This document shows positions 28,401-40,038 of a stretch of 64,000 nt of DNA, in pieces. Numbering within the stretch: the first letter of the stretch is position 1; every line of letters starts with the position of its first letter. The stretch spans positions 2,036,100 to 2,100,099 of the forward strand of contig NW_006767435.1 of assembly GCF_000264995.1 (NCBI RefSeq). Direction: 5' to 3'. The DNA is from Punctularia strigosozonata HHB-11173 SS5 (lineage: Eukaryota; Basidiomycota; Agaricomycetes; Corticiales; Punctulariaceae). The position numbers were made by a program, and so were the translations under genes. The notes beneath the pieces are model-generated. The model saw only the letters and a program-made list of their open reading frames with translations. It made no database searches and was not told the DNA's origin.

Positions 28401-28772
28401 CTTTGGTGTATTTGTTTGAGACAACGTCTAGCAAGCGAGAATAACCGGGATGGTTGGGATTGGGAGCAACTTAGGAGGACAATGAGTCGGACAAAGACGG
28501 CCCTAACCCTACCTTTACTCAATTCACGTGATGAGAACGGCATGAAGGAGCATGAGGGTAAATTTGAAGGAGCGAGTACGTATTGCGGGATTTCTTGTCC
28601 TAAAGTACCGAGGCCTGATGGTTGTGGACTACCAAAAGCGCTCCTGCTACTGTATACTCTCTTGCTCAACGGTGAGCGTTAGAGGTACTCCACGGATTCA
28701 GTGGCGCACGGGCCGACGGGGGTCGTCGGAGTATTCCACGTGAACATCAGGGGTCGGATATTGTTCTTGACA
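28401..28772. promoter_or_regulatory. Shared divergent promoter, Clr2-like / BolA genes
   Basis: 372 bp between start codons of a nuclear silencing-type gene and a mitochondrial BolA gene. It contains CCCTAACCCT near 28501, a single short tract not long enough to call a repeat. Confidence 0.5.
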
Positions 28773-29514
28773 ATGCGCCTCCTCCGCCTACGTCCAGTCG
28801 CGGGCTTCAGGAGATTCAACGCCAGCCCGAGCACCCGATTCTTCGCCATGTCTACTGACGGAACAGCGCAAGCACCAGGTCCGATCGAAACCAGCATTCG
28901 GCAGAAAGTAAGACCTCTTTGCATTCGCCGAGGACACAAGTATCCACGCACACGCGGTCGCCTTCATATGAACGTAGCTTACAGAACTCCTGAACCCCAC
29001 GGAGCTCACGATCACGAATGACTCCTGGCAACATCGGCACCACCGCGCTATGAAAGAACAAGGCGGGGGCAGTGGTGAGACGCGTGAGTGCTATTCTGCT
29101 CCTTGATTTCCAGACTCTCCATCCCGCAGAGGATATTTCATGATGCGTTTCATCATTTTGGGTTACATTGCCTCGTCTCGCCTCGGCCGCATGAAATGGA
29201 AATGCTGAACCCTGCTCTAAATTTCTTTGCGCGCGCAGATTTCTCCATCCAGATGGTGTCGGATGCTTTCAAGGGCAAGGCACGTACACACTCCAGCTTT
29301 ACCCAACTCCTGCCGCGCCATCATCAAACGCGCAGCACGGGGACCTCAGACAGCATCGATAGCAGGATGGCTTACGACTTTGCTTCCCATCCAGACGACG
29401 ATGCAGAGGCACCGACTCGTATATGCCGCACTTGCCGAGGAGCTGAATCGGGATGGGGGCGTTCACGCGCTCTCGCTCCAGACAAAGACCGCGGACGAAG
29501 CCAACAAGGCATAG
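28773..29514 (+). CDS. BolA-family protein, mitochondrial (Bol1/Uvi31-like)
   Basis: BolA proteins act with monothiol glutaredoxins in iron-sulphur cluster handling. Exons: 28773–28907, 28978–29083, 29239–29279 and 29395–29514 (133 aa). The first ATG opens a strongly basic leader (MRLLRLRPVAGFRRFNASPS), a probable mitochondrial presequence; an internal Met (28848) would give a cytosolic form. The BolA core reads PIETSIRQKLTELLNPTELT, TNDSWQHRHHRAMKEQGGG, SGETHFSIQMVSDAFKGK and MQRHRLVYAALAEEL, with the loop GGGSGETH characteristic of the BolA1 branch. The third intron has a GC donor (GCACGT at 29280), required because the only nearby GT breaks the frame. Intron 2 is long for this window (155 nt). 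Confidence 0.92.
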
Positions 29515-30762
29515 AGTCCGCGACGCTCGGTGACGAACTCCGTGATGGTGTGCGAGACAGCTGTCTACCACCCGACGGCTGAATCTGGTGGCCATGGCCC
29601 GCGATGATCTCTTTCGCTTCTGCTGACAGAAAGTTAAAAATGCCACTTTTGACTTCATGCGGGTACCGACGCGTGGAGGCTCCTCAGGGCCGAACATTGC
29701 AAGTTATTCGCGTAATCTCGTAAGCCGTTCATCGGCTCGACTATGCACTTTATACATTTTGGGCGCCGCCGTCATCCATGTCATAACGACCGGACTCACT
29801 CTGCACGTTGTCCCAGCGATGAGCGAACTGCGTCTGCGTACTGGTGCGGTCTGCCCGTGTACGATGTGATTATCCCACTTCTGACGGTCTGTGAGGGCAA
29901 GTTTTTCGTGATCGCCGCGTCCTGTCAATCCTGAATCCTTTGAGCCGAGGCTCTTGGTATACTACGCATATGTTTCCAGTTGATTTGTTGGGTTCCCCTG
30001 TCGTCAAGCCAAGACCTCCGGCACTACTGCCGGCGGACTTCGTCCACCAACATGACCAAGAGCATCACCCGCGCAAACGCTGCCGTTCTCCAAGGATACG
30101 ACAGACCGCGTCAACATGATTAGACCACGCAGCCCTCCACGTACTTAACCTCTGAGAGCGCAGGAATGAAATGTCTAAGCACAGTGAAGTGCTCGAGATA
30201 GGTGCATGTACATGTTTGAACAGCCGAAGACTAGTGTATCGAGCAGCACAGCCGCCACTCATCGCATTTCCTCAGTACACCGACCAGCGTCAGCTCAAGA
30301 TTCATCGCATGGGTCGTAGACGCTGGCACTGCAATCCGCTGGTTGCTGAGCTTCCGTCTCGTCGACGGTCGTCGTAGTGAACATCGATCAGCACCGAAAG
30401 CACTTGATACCTCTGCCACGTTACCATGACGCGACCCTTGGCGACCCTCATCGCCGTCTCGCGAACGGGCGCAATGTCACCCCCACGTAACCCTTCGCAA
30501 GCCGCTGTCTCTCTGCGCTGTCTGTTGCCAGACGATAGCATTGCGCGGATTGGTTGAACACCGTGCCGGCCATGAGTCGCCTGCAGGCGAGTCCCGGATG
30601 CGCCGTACATGGATACACCCTGATCCTTCTTCAATGCATTGCAGAGGTTACGACCTGATCTGCGCTCTCGAATATAGGATCACCGTGAATCGTGCTTTGA
30701 TTGCCATTGATCATCATCGCTACTACCATCGGGTGGGCTGGCCATCCCGGTGCTCCGCTCGG

Positions 30763-30769
30763 TATATAT
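30763..30769 (+). promoter_or_regulatory. TATA-like site upstream of C2H2 gene
   Basis: TATATAT lies 127–133 bp before the ATG at 30896, just ahead of a pyrimidine-rich leader; spacing fits a TATA box with a transcript start near 30790–30815. Confidence 0.5.
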
Positions 30770-30816
30770 GGATCCTTGTCTCACCGAGGGCTCTTGTCTG
30801 TTCAGCCGCTGCATCC

Positions 30817-30895
30817 ACCTCTCGCTTCTTTTCGCTTTCTTCTTCTTTCACCTTTCTTCTTTTTTCTTTCTCTCTATCACCAACTTCTTTCTCCA
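30817..30895 (+). promoter_or_regulatory. CT-rich 5' leader of C2H2 gene
   Basis: About 79 bp that is mostly C and T, running up to the start codon. Such CT-blocks are common at or near transcription starts of well-expressed fungal genes. Confidence 0.6.
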
Positions 30896-32075
30896 ATGCA
30901 AGGTCGAGCGTCTTCATCCCCGGAGCCTGAAGCGCCCTACCCCAGTCGACAGGGCCGACTCACACTACCACCTATCAGAGATCTGTTTCGCGAGGAACTC
31001 GCACTTCCTCGCCGGCCTCCAGCCAACACTGCGACGCCTGACCTTGCACGATCCCCTTCTGGATCGTTCTCCCGCCTTCGCCTTTCTTCCGTTGATGATG
31101 GACGGAACGACCCGACTTATTACCAGTCGAGTCCTTCTTTCACCCCGAGACCTTACACCGGTGCCGGACACGGATCCTTGGTACGCGACTCGATTCATTT
31201 AACGCACCGTGTAAATCTGATCGCAGCTCCTTTAGTTCCATCCCTCGTCCGCGTCAACGGGAACACCATCAACTGCCACTTCTTCCTTTTTGTTGGCCAC
31301 GCCCCCTCCGACATTCATTCATCCGTTCCAAAACCCCGAGATCGCGGATCCCACCATCCGTCGGTCGTCATTCCCGAACATCGCGTCGTCATCCTCACTC
31401 CAGTTTCCAGAGGGTGCACGCGGGCGAAGCTACTCAGACACGCTGCACCCGAGCACCAGCGGCTACGGACAATGCTCTCCTTATGACTATATGCGCACTC
31501 CGTACGCCTCGCACGGCGCGCCGCGCGTGTACGCTGGATCCCCAATGGGCCCACATGGCGAACACGCTCATCGCATGCCCAGCGGCCTTGTCGGCCCCGA
31601 ACCAGAATACGGCGCGCCTACCGGGATGTATAGGGCACCGTCCACCAGCGAAATTCCCGCTCCGGTACCCGGTCCGAGCACTCGAGGAGCGAGATATGAC
31701 TGCAGCTACTGCGGGAAAACGTTCAACCGCCCCAGCAGCTTGAAGGTGTGTCCTCGTCCTACTACACGATGCTGTCGACAAGACTCACGGAATGCATTGT
31801 TGCAATCAGATTCATATCAATTCGCATACAAAGGAGAAGCGTACGTCATAACTTACTTATCGCAACGCATGTCTGACATGACTGCCATGTTTCTAGCCTT
31901 CCAATGCCCTGTCGAAGGCTGCGGACGTGCCTTCAGTGTTCTCAGCAACATGCGCCGGCATGCACGTGTTCACTCGCAGCCCAAGCGACCTCGCCGGGGC
32001 TCCCAGTCAAGCGCAGAGGGATCCTCGAACCCGGTCACGGAGGATGAGGAGGACGAGAAGCCGATGGAGGCATAG
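30896..32075 (+). CDS. C2H2 zinc-finger transcription factor (two fingers)
   Basis: Exons: 30896–31180, 31236–31745, 31811–31841 and 31897–32075 (334 aa). Most of the protein is Pro/Ser/Tyr-rich and probably disordered, beginning with SSSPEPEAPYPSRQGRLTLP. Two adjacent fingers follow at about residues 250–305: YDCSYCGKTFNRPSSLKIH with INSHTKEK, then FQCPVEGCGRAFSVLSNMRR with HARVH. The linker SHTKEKPF is close to the TGEKPF consensus. The finger pair is split by two introns, leaving a 31-nt exon that encodes the first His pair. The tail is basic then acidic (KRPRRGSQ...TEDEEDEK). Targets unknown. The Ser/Pro-rich layout and a divergent leader suggest a regulator of development or stress, but nothing in the sequence fixes it. 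Confidence 0.87.
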
Positions 32076-32815
32076 TCGGCCTTCTAAGGCCTGGCCGTCG
32101 CAAAGGCATACTGCGGCCCCTTTACGACACCCTCATCCCCAAGGCAAGCACTGCACCGTTGGAATGTCAATCCCTCCCGGCGATCGCGTCCGCGCCGCAA
32201 CTACGATAACGACATGTTACGAACCTACACTTACGCCATGCCGGCTCCGATATCTCGGCACACCATCACGATCCACCTCAGCTGGCTTCGCGCGCGAACA
32301 TCATCTCGCCGCAGCTCAGTCGTAACAAAAACCTCCTCAGAGCCATCGTCTTCCGAAGACTGCATTACTACAGACTCTCACGAGAACATTACGCTCTCAC
32401 TGCATTACATAGCTCCCCTGCATCATGCATCCGCACCTCAGCCAGACTAACCCATTCCGCATCGCAGTCAGCTGAGTACCGCACCAACACTCGCATTTGC
32501 ATCATTCGCATTGTACACCCTGCATCTTCCAGTCCTTCCACTGATGTTGTATTTCGCAAGTCATTCGTCGTATTTATTCGCATGTTTATTCATATATTTA
32601 TTCCGTTATTTATTCTTGGCACCTTTCGCCGTTTGTACTACTATGCGTCATGCGCGTCCGTTTTTTTGGCAACGTTACGGCACCAAAGGTTCCTGTACAG
32701 GCGTGTACGATATGTATGTAACCAAAAGAGGATTCATGCATCGAAGCGGACTGATGTCAAGGGAAGGCGCCAGAGAGAACTTGGTGGTATTCATACCTCG
32801 TCACCAGCCCCACAG
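32076..32815. other. Convergent 3' region, C2H2 gene / DNA ligase
   Basis: About 0.74 kb between two stop codons, A/T-rich from 32500 with the 12-bp repeat. Likely 3' UTRs and terminators; no gene. Confidence 0.5.
32573..32615 (+). repeat. 12-bp phased repeat of TTTATTC
   Basis: TTTATTC begins at 32573, 32585, 32597 and 32609, an exact 12-bp period over four copies with varying 5-bp spacers. Confidence 0.8.
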
Positions 32816-35800
32816 CTATCCTTCACCCCCATTGGCGGAGTCATCATCTGCTTCTTCTACCGATTCATAGTCGACGTCTACCAGATCACCCTCATCTGCA
32901 CCTGTCTGATCCTTGCCTCTTGCCTGTTGATCCTTGTACATCTGCACCAGGAACTCCGCGGTGGACGCCTCCTCAGTAGTCTTATCGATACGAATTTTGA
33001 TAAATCGAGGAAACCGCAGACTGCATCCTCTGGAGGAAATCATTCCGATACCGGCAACTGACACTGGACTCAGCGTTACACTATCGACGCATGATTATGG
33101 TCAGAAAACATCCGATACTGCAATGTGGTCAACACTCACTCTGCCCCCCTTATTTCCCAGACTTCGACTGGTTTGAAGTAGACTTCAGGCTTGAGCCCTG
33201 GTTTACATTAATCAAAGCGTCTCCTTCAGTTCCGCGGCAGGAAACACAATTGATGAGATCCCACCGCCGGTTTCAACTTGCCAGATGTTTCTCGACGCGC
33301 AATTATCTGATCCGGGTGCATACTTCTCCCGCAGGGCCTAGGTTCAATCTTTAAATAATAAGATCCCGCCTAGCCGAGATTCGAGCTGAACCTTATAGAA
33401 TGTATCCGTGAAACCTGGCATCCTTCACGTCAGTTCTATTTCTGGATTGTATGTTGCAGGTAGAGCACCAACCTGACATGCATTTGCACATGGCAACAAG
33501 CTGTCCGGTGGAAGCGTCCCGCACGGCGAGTAAGATAGGCGACCACCTACCATAAAAGCTCAGCGGTTCACAGCATGTATCTTGCTCACTGGCCATACCA
33601 TTGTGCTTTCCTACCGTTCCCATGCCATGCACCTACCGGCACCAGGTCCAGAGAATCACCTAAACCACTAACGTAATCCTTCTTTAACTTGAGCCATGCC
33701 GACGTCCTCTTGTCTATAAACGAAGTTCACGTTGCCGAATCGTCATGTCCGGATGACTGCACCGTACCTGGCTCGTACGTTGCAGGCAAGGGCTTGCGTC
33801 GAGATTTGCTTTGATGAGGGCCGGTTCCATCATGAACTTCGCCGCTGTCAAGAAGCTATGTCCGGATTCTTCAGCCGATCGGACCAGCGATGAGCACAAC
33901 ATACATGCCTTGATCATCAGGCCCTCACAGCGGCTTTCCACGGCTTGTTGCCAAAACTCTTCGACATAATCCCTTCCTTGTTCGCTACCGCAGCTTTCTA
34001 CGTGATCGAACCTCGCGATCCCTGGCCCCAAAGGCACGAAAGGAGTGAAATGCGTGTGAAGGAGTTCTCGACGTTTACGAAAGGGTTCACAGAGCAGGAC
34101 CTGAGCAGATCCGGGCCATTCATTGGTGGGCCAACAACTTTATGGTCGACAATACTCACCTTGGAATTCAGATACATGAGGTCGAACGCGAAGACACATA
34201 CGGCTATCTTGACTTCAGCGCTTGACTGCACCTTACGCGCCCTATTCGATAGCTCTTGAAATGAACGGATAGATCCGTCTTCGGCATCTACAGCCACAAC
34301 CTCAGCGTCCAGAATGAACGACTCCTTATCCGGAGATGTCTCGTATATATGGTTCATCAGGGCAACGACGTCTGGGTACTGAAGGTTCAAAACCTCCGCG
34401 TGTCAGAAAATGGGATAGCTGACAAAGAAGCACTGAGAACAAGAGGAGCCCAACCTTTTCCGTCATGTCCTCGAGGTGCCGAGAAAATATCTTGACGTGG
34501 GTAACGCCAGGTTCGGCCCATACATGTACCTAGGATCCATCAGTCTGATAGTCCGACGAGCCCAGAGGAAACACAGACCTGAGCACGCTGTCCATCGTAC
34601 CTGAAAATCCGGTGAGTATCTAATGAATAGGAAAGGCTATATGGAGCAAATTACTTGAACTCCGCCACAAACGGCAAGTCTTCAAATCGCTCGTAGATTT
34701 CGTCAAGCGAACGCGTGGGAGAGCCGAGTGTCGGATGTAGCGGGATGCCTGCAATGGGAATAAGCCAGTAGAACTCTGGACTCGGCCTGCAGAATGACTC
34801 GCCAACAGCCAGCGGTACCCGATCTATGATGCCGTCTAGGCCCCCCTCCAGGAGCGCGGACACGATTGCATTGTAGTCGGGTCTTTGCACGAACGTCTTC
34901 TTGATGAGCGCTTCGGATTCAGTCATCTGGGCGCCGATACGCTTTCGTGCCTCGTCCGCGCTCTCGTCGTCACATATAGCCTGAGCTAGTAGCTCGGCGG
35001 ATGCATGATATCGAGATTCGCCTGCTATAGATATATTGAGTGTTGGCGGGGAGGTGAGCACAATGCTGCGTGCGAGCGCCGTGAGTACAGTGATGCGCGC
35101 TGCTCCCACCCGGTTATTTTGACAGAGCGACCGGACGAGATAGCGTGTTTCCTCGCCCTTCGCGGCGATGAGCAGCTTCTCAACGATGGCCTGCTTCTGT
35201 TTCGCAGCGCCTTCTCCTTTCGCGCTGGCAATTTTCAGCATTCCTCCATGGACGCCAGTAATGGTCAACGGGGGATGGGGAAGTAGAGTTCTAACGTTGC
35301 TCTTGGCCTCAAATGCGACGTCCCCTTACCTCGAAATATCAGCGACGCGCCCGAGAAGAACCTGAATGAACATGCTCCAACCTGGATCACCATGTTTATT
35401 GTATAAGGTCTTCAGCGCAGCGGACGTGAGACCAGAGATATGCTGAATGGCGCGATGGAGCACCGCTGGTCCTAGTCCGAGTTCCACGGCGGAATATGGC
35501 GGTGATAGGGTGTTTGAAAGAAGCCAGAGGGCGGGCAGCAAAGAGGCCGCATCATATCGGAGCAGCATACGCAACCCATTCGTGATGGTATTCAATATGC
35601 GGATTCGTGAGCGCGTCTGAGATAATGTGGCGAAGAGATGGGTTAGAAAGGAGAACGGGGCAGGGCTGGAGGACCTCCATGGGCATGCAGTCAAATCGAG
35701 GGATAGAGGGTCGATGTCAAGGATGGAATATCCAGGAACGGCAGATCCTGAGTCTAACGTGATAGACGAGAGAGTGAGCCCCGAGAACTTGGCTGCTGTC

Positions 35801-36141
35801 TTCGGTGTTGGTGACCGGGGTACTGCAGGTTGAACGGTGGATGTCCTGTGCGAACTCGGAGCGGGAGGGTCGTCCAAGAGGTCAACGTCTATGATCTCAG
35901 CAGCGCAGTCTGCCTTGAGCTTGCTACTGCTTTGCCGAACGTTTGACAACGCCGACGGCTGGTCAACACCGCGCTCATCCGCGGACTGCTTGCCCTTCGG
36001 ATTGCTCTCGGTTTCCTGCCGACCGCCTGTGGCCGTCTTGCGTGGGGAAGAGTGAAAGAATCTATCTAGACTATTTTGACCTGACGTGAGCTTAGGCTTT
36101 TTGCGAGGCGTAGATTGTCCGCTCGTCGTTCGTTTGGACAT
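32816..36141 (-). CDS. LIG1: DNA ligase I (ATP-dependent, replicative)
   Basis: Seals Okazaki fragments and repair nicks in the nucleus. Exons (minus): 36141–35382, 35324–34803, 34748–34655, 34600–34579, 34529–34455, 34378–34160, 34100–33909, 33855–33768, 33713–33599, 33546–33473, 33414–33392, 33337–33265, 33197–33140 and 33080–32816 (859 aa). A PCNA-binding box QNSLDRFF lies at 22–29, beside a basic nuclear signal (PRKKPK). The DNA-binding domain contains GDVAFEAKSNVRTLL and GVPLHP-type VGIPLHPTLGSPTRSLDE. Motif I is AEFKYDGQRAQVHVW (adenylated Lys about 459); EGLMIKLLDSGEVH, SRRKPLPATYEPDKRTSAWL and KLKKDYVSGLGDSLDLVPVG give motifs IV–V. CKCMSGFTD and SLRFPRFIKIR close the OB domain. Two introns are inferred GC–AG. 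The intron at 34749–34802 (54 nt) has no stop and could be retained. Confidence 0.95.
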
Positions 36142-38327
36142 GTGGATGGATGAAGGCTCGATCAACTGGACACCTACGCGGTTAAACGGGGGGCTGTGCA
36201 ACTGTACTGCAAGCGTGGGAGAATCTATTCAATGTTCAAGAGACTTTGTGGCGTATCGCCACCACGGCTATCGCTTCCCGTGATAATCTGGGAGGCACCG
36301 ATTCTAAGACACGCTCTTTGCGATAATATTTGATCGCGGCCTCGATAGCGTAGATATCGCTTTGGATTGGGATAGTCTGAAACGCTTCCGGAAGACCGCA
36401 TCACCCCTCTTGGCAATTCGATAAGATTCGCATAGATCCCGCAAACCCGCACTTCCCACCTAGCTGAACTTGCTGCACCAGTGCCCGCTTCTGGGTGTGG
36501 TTCTTACTCGTCGGAACCTGAGAAGCCGTACGCATCTCCATACAATTCTGTCATCGGACCAGGAACAAGAGAGAGACGTTCCTTGGTGCGTAAGGCACGG
36601 CAGCATCATGCACAAAACGTGTCGGAATCGCATTGCATATAACTCGTTGATAAATCGGCTGGTACTCGCTTGCACACAAGAACAGTATCCGGCCCGGAAC
36701 TCCTAGTTCTTCTGAAAATACACACTGTGGACCGCATACGGCTGCGATCCTAGCAACAAATGAAGCTGACGAGCAGCAGCATGGTCGCCATAGGAGCTTA
36801 ACATTCCCGAATACGGATTAAACGGTAAAACTTCGACGAGCTCACGATGCTATCGGTCTGCCCTGTGCTCGAGCATGAAACCGAAGGAAGATGCCGTTAA
36901 ACAGGCGCTAGAAACCCTACAACTAAACCTACTTTGTGATTCCGATATTCCAGGACGTCTCAGTGACAGGCACCAAACGCAGGGTACCCCGTCAGCAGAT
37001 GGCAGATGGACCCGCGCAGCACGAGGAACGGTTCGCCGGGATGGGAACGGCTCCGACGCGACGACTCCAGTCGAGCTTCGTGGCAAGGGAGATCTCGCCA
37101 TCGTTCCGTGGTTCATTTACCTCAGCGTTGGATCATGGACCCGCGCTGTGGAGATAATCCCCCTCTGATTCCGGTGGTCCAAATCTGCGGGGATGATCCC
37201 TCTTGACACCGTGAGATAGGTTCCGGGAAGGCTATGTCGTTGTTCGGAGGAGGAGTATAAACCATCGCTCATTGGACGTTGCGCGGTTCTCGGCGGAAGG
37301 TGTATGAAAATCTCGGGGTTGAAGGGTTCCGCCATCGCTAAGTATTGCTTACGGGCGTGTGTAGTTGCTGTGGGTACGCCGGGCGCCTCGCCGCAGGCAG
37401 ACTACGTTATGGCGCTCCGGAAAACGCGCAGATCTAGAGTTTGACGGTCCTTGGCCAGCTGCGGGCTGGACTGCTCACGCGTGGGCTTCCCTGCACCGAC
37501 CGGATCACAGGGTGGGCCCACGATGAGAAAGATAGGCGGTCTTTTGAGAACCCGACCTTTCAAGGCAAGGACCACGGGCGTACTGCTCAGCGTCATCCTG
37601 AATCATGGGGCCCGTAGTTATGGGAACACTTCTGTAAGCTCCCGCTGAGAGCAGGTCCAGGGAACGGTGCGCAGGACAGATGTCGGAAGCACTCGACGGT
37701 CAGACTTCTGGTACTGCGAGGGCCATGGGAAGGCAGACAAGGTGTGCAAGAATCTACGAGAGAGAGTTTGACAAGAGGACTAGCCATGGACGGCATAAGT
37801 CGATGAGCGCATGCAAGGCGAATGCTGGACAATGGCAGCGGCAGGTGCAATCAATCATTCGGCTGAGGGCCGCGTCGGGAGTGCAAATACGTATAGCGGG
37901 TAAGTGACGTGCGCTCTCCGTTGTCTCATTTCTGTGGGGGTCAGCATCTCAGCATTGGGCAGTGCCCTCGGCGGAACGCCACAAAAGGGTGTGTCATGGG
38001 CTTCGTGGACCTGGATACATATGTCCAAAAATTCGGGGCGAAGTGATCGATTCGGTGCCTTACGCAGATTCTGGCCCATCGGCTGCCTTTGGCCTAGTTG
38101 GCTTCGGCCTTCTTACCTGTTCCGTTTGCCAGGCCCTACTTTAGGAATAGTGCTAGTTATCCCAAGCTGTGCCAACCATTCACGCCAATGATGCATGAAT
38201 CGAGCCCGCCCCGATCTCGTGCCATCAAAATCAAGTCCATTTGGATCCTTGTATATATATCCGACACCGCGCGCCCAAAGACGAAAACCCTGCACCAACT
38301 TCATCGTCTCTGCCGCACCCGGACACC
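36142..38327. other. Intergenic, DNA ligase / second C2H2 gene (divergent)
   Basis: About 2.2 kb. Only short frames without family features. A TATA box near its right end serves the C2H2 gene. Confidence 0.45.
38252..38260 (+). promoter_or_regulatory. TATA box of second C2H2 gene
   Basis: TATATATAT, 68–76 bp before the ATG at 38328, followed by CCGACACCGC; canonical spacing for a core promoter with a short leader. Confidence 0.65.
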
Positions 38328-39095
38328 ATGTCGGATCGTCGCTACTACACCAACGGCGGCAACGGCGTCTATCAGCAGACGCAGTGGAACGGAGCATCGG
38401 GATACGGCACATACCCTGCGTCGTCTGCCCAGTATGCTTCCGCCAGCTATTCGTCCTCGGCAGGAGGCGTACCCCCACAATCGCCTGTCAACTACCAACT
38501 CGCCGCTCAGCACAATGGAACACCATCGGCATATTACCAGCCTGGCCACGGCGTCTACGCACCCGTTCCGCAACGGCCAGGCATGTCGGCGCCACACCAG
38601 CAGTACCCACCGAACGGGCTTGCGATCAACGTTCCTCCACCATCGCCGGAGCACTCCCGTGCGCAACAAGTCTCATCGCCGTATTCCAGTCGATCCGGAG
38701 GTTATACCTCCGCGAGTCCGAACTCGCCAACGATGGCGTACTCTCCACCCCCATATGGCCATCCAATGAGCAATCCGCAATATCCAGCGTCGCCCCAGCG
38801 CCCCTACGCATGCGATATGTGCGCGCTGTCTTTCAATCGTCAACACGATTTGAAGCGCCACCGGGATACTCATACCGGTGAAAAGCCGTTCCTCTGTAAC
38901 GGCGGATGTGGGAAGACGTTCACCCGTAAGGTGAGGGGCTCAGCCAGCCTTGCAACTGGTACGCTCAAAAAAGCTGATCTCCCGTTCAGGACGCTTTGAA
39001 ACGCCATCAGGTAAGCGAGGGTCATGAAAATTGCAGAATCCCGCTGATACAATCGAGTCTAGCTCGTCAAACGATGTGGAACCGATGAGGCTTGA
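38328..39095 (+). CDS. C2H2 zinc-finger transcription factor, Crz1-like fingers
   Basis: Exons: 38328–38930, 38990–39010 (21 nt) and 39063–39095 (218 aa). The first 160 residues are Tyr/Gln/Ser/Pro-rich (YYTNGGNGVYQQTQWNGASG and similar). Two fingers end the protein: RPYACDMCALSFNRQHDLKR plus HRDTHTGEKP, then FLCNGGCGKTFTRKDALKRH followed by QLVKRCG. The second finger ends in Cys instead of a second His (C2HC pattern), and the NRQHDLKRHRDTHTGEKP stretch resembles the last fingers of the calcineurin-responsive factor Crz1. The protein is shorter than Crz1 and no calcineurin-docking site was identified. The last two exons are tiny, and the chain ends ten residues after the last finger intron. 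Kozak context CACCATG. Confidence 0.85.
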
Positions 39096-39336
39096 AGCGC
39101 GCATCTGCTTCCATCTTGTACGTCAACGATCCTTCGGCAGAGACACGTGTCTTACCGTCAAAATCACTATAGATTGCTATTTTCTTGTCATTATACAATG
39201 TACAACGCAGGCACCGAACTTTTCATCGATCTTTGCTGAAACCTGGATCATACGTATACGTTATTAGCTGTGCATTAATTGGGTAGTCGGGATGGCGTAC
39301 ATAATCCTTAGAGATACCATCCGCCTACGTAGTCCG

Positions 39337-40038
39337 CTAGTCGGACGCGCCCGCCAAGTCCTTCTCGAGCACCCATGCAGCGTGGGGCTCGATCCTCTTG
39401 TAATAGTCAGGTATCACTCCTGCTTCTTTGAAACCGTGTCGCTCGTAGAACCGTTTGGCGTCCACGTTGGAGACCTGCACGTGAAGATATATGCGGCGTA
39501 TGCGCGGCTTCGAGTTCTCTGCAGCGGCAAGGATGCTTTGCAAGGTTCGGGATCCAACACCCTTCGAACGATACGGCTGATACGCATCAGTACCCGGTAC
39601 TAAATCAATACTCAGTGTACTCACAGCAAGCACGCCCATGGTCATCAGGTACAGATCCGTCTTGTCATCTCTCTTCTCGAATCGGCAGCATATAGTTCCA
39701 ACCTGCAGACTGTGTATCAACAATGTGGGCATGCATCTAGAATCCGAGAATCCTCACGGGGATATCATTGTAGTATACTGAGCAGAAGTTGAGCGCAAGA
39801 TTACGTTATTTCATACCGCTGTCCATACCCAGCTTGCAATAATCTTCCGCCTGCGGCAGAAGCACGTCCTGATAGAATTTTTCGCTGTACTTGATAGGGA
39901 ACAGCACCGAGTTAAGTTTGCGGACGGTCCCTGTCGCTCGTCAGGACTAGTTTGGCGTCGGCATCGTGTCGGAAGAGCATGCTAACCAAGATTGTTCGGA
40001 GTGAGCGACGCAAAGGATACGCGTGTCGAAGTGGTCAT
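39337..40038 (-). CDS. NAA50: N-alpha-acetyltransferase 50
   Basis: Acetylates the N-termini of Met-starting nascent chains and associates with the NatA complex at the ribosome. Exons (minus): 40038–39987, 39930–39829, 39777–39758 (20 nt), 39702–39625 and 39576–39337 (163 aa, the usual family length). Blocks: TPNNLGTVRKLNSVLFPIKY (substrate pocket), EKFYQDVLLPQAEDYCKL, YYNDIPVGTICCRFE, LYLMTMGVLAPYRSKGVG (the RSKGVG loop binds acetyl-CoA), RRIYLHVQVSNVDAKRFYER and HGFKEAGVIPDYYKRIEP. All GNAT motifs are present with no gap. Kozak context ACCATGACC. All intron phases close. Confidence 0.95.

Larger units (their letters stand above)
29515..30895. other. Intergenic, BolA to C2H2 gene
   Basis: About 1.4 kb. 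The right end holds a TATA-like site and a CT-rich leader (listed separately). No supported gene in the remainder. Confidence 0.5.

Noticed and set aside
28495-28515. CCCTAACCCT telomere-like sequence
   Set aside because: A single short tract inside a promoter region; not an array and not at a chromosome end.
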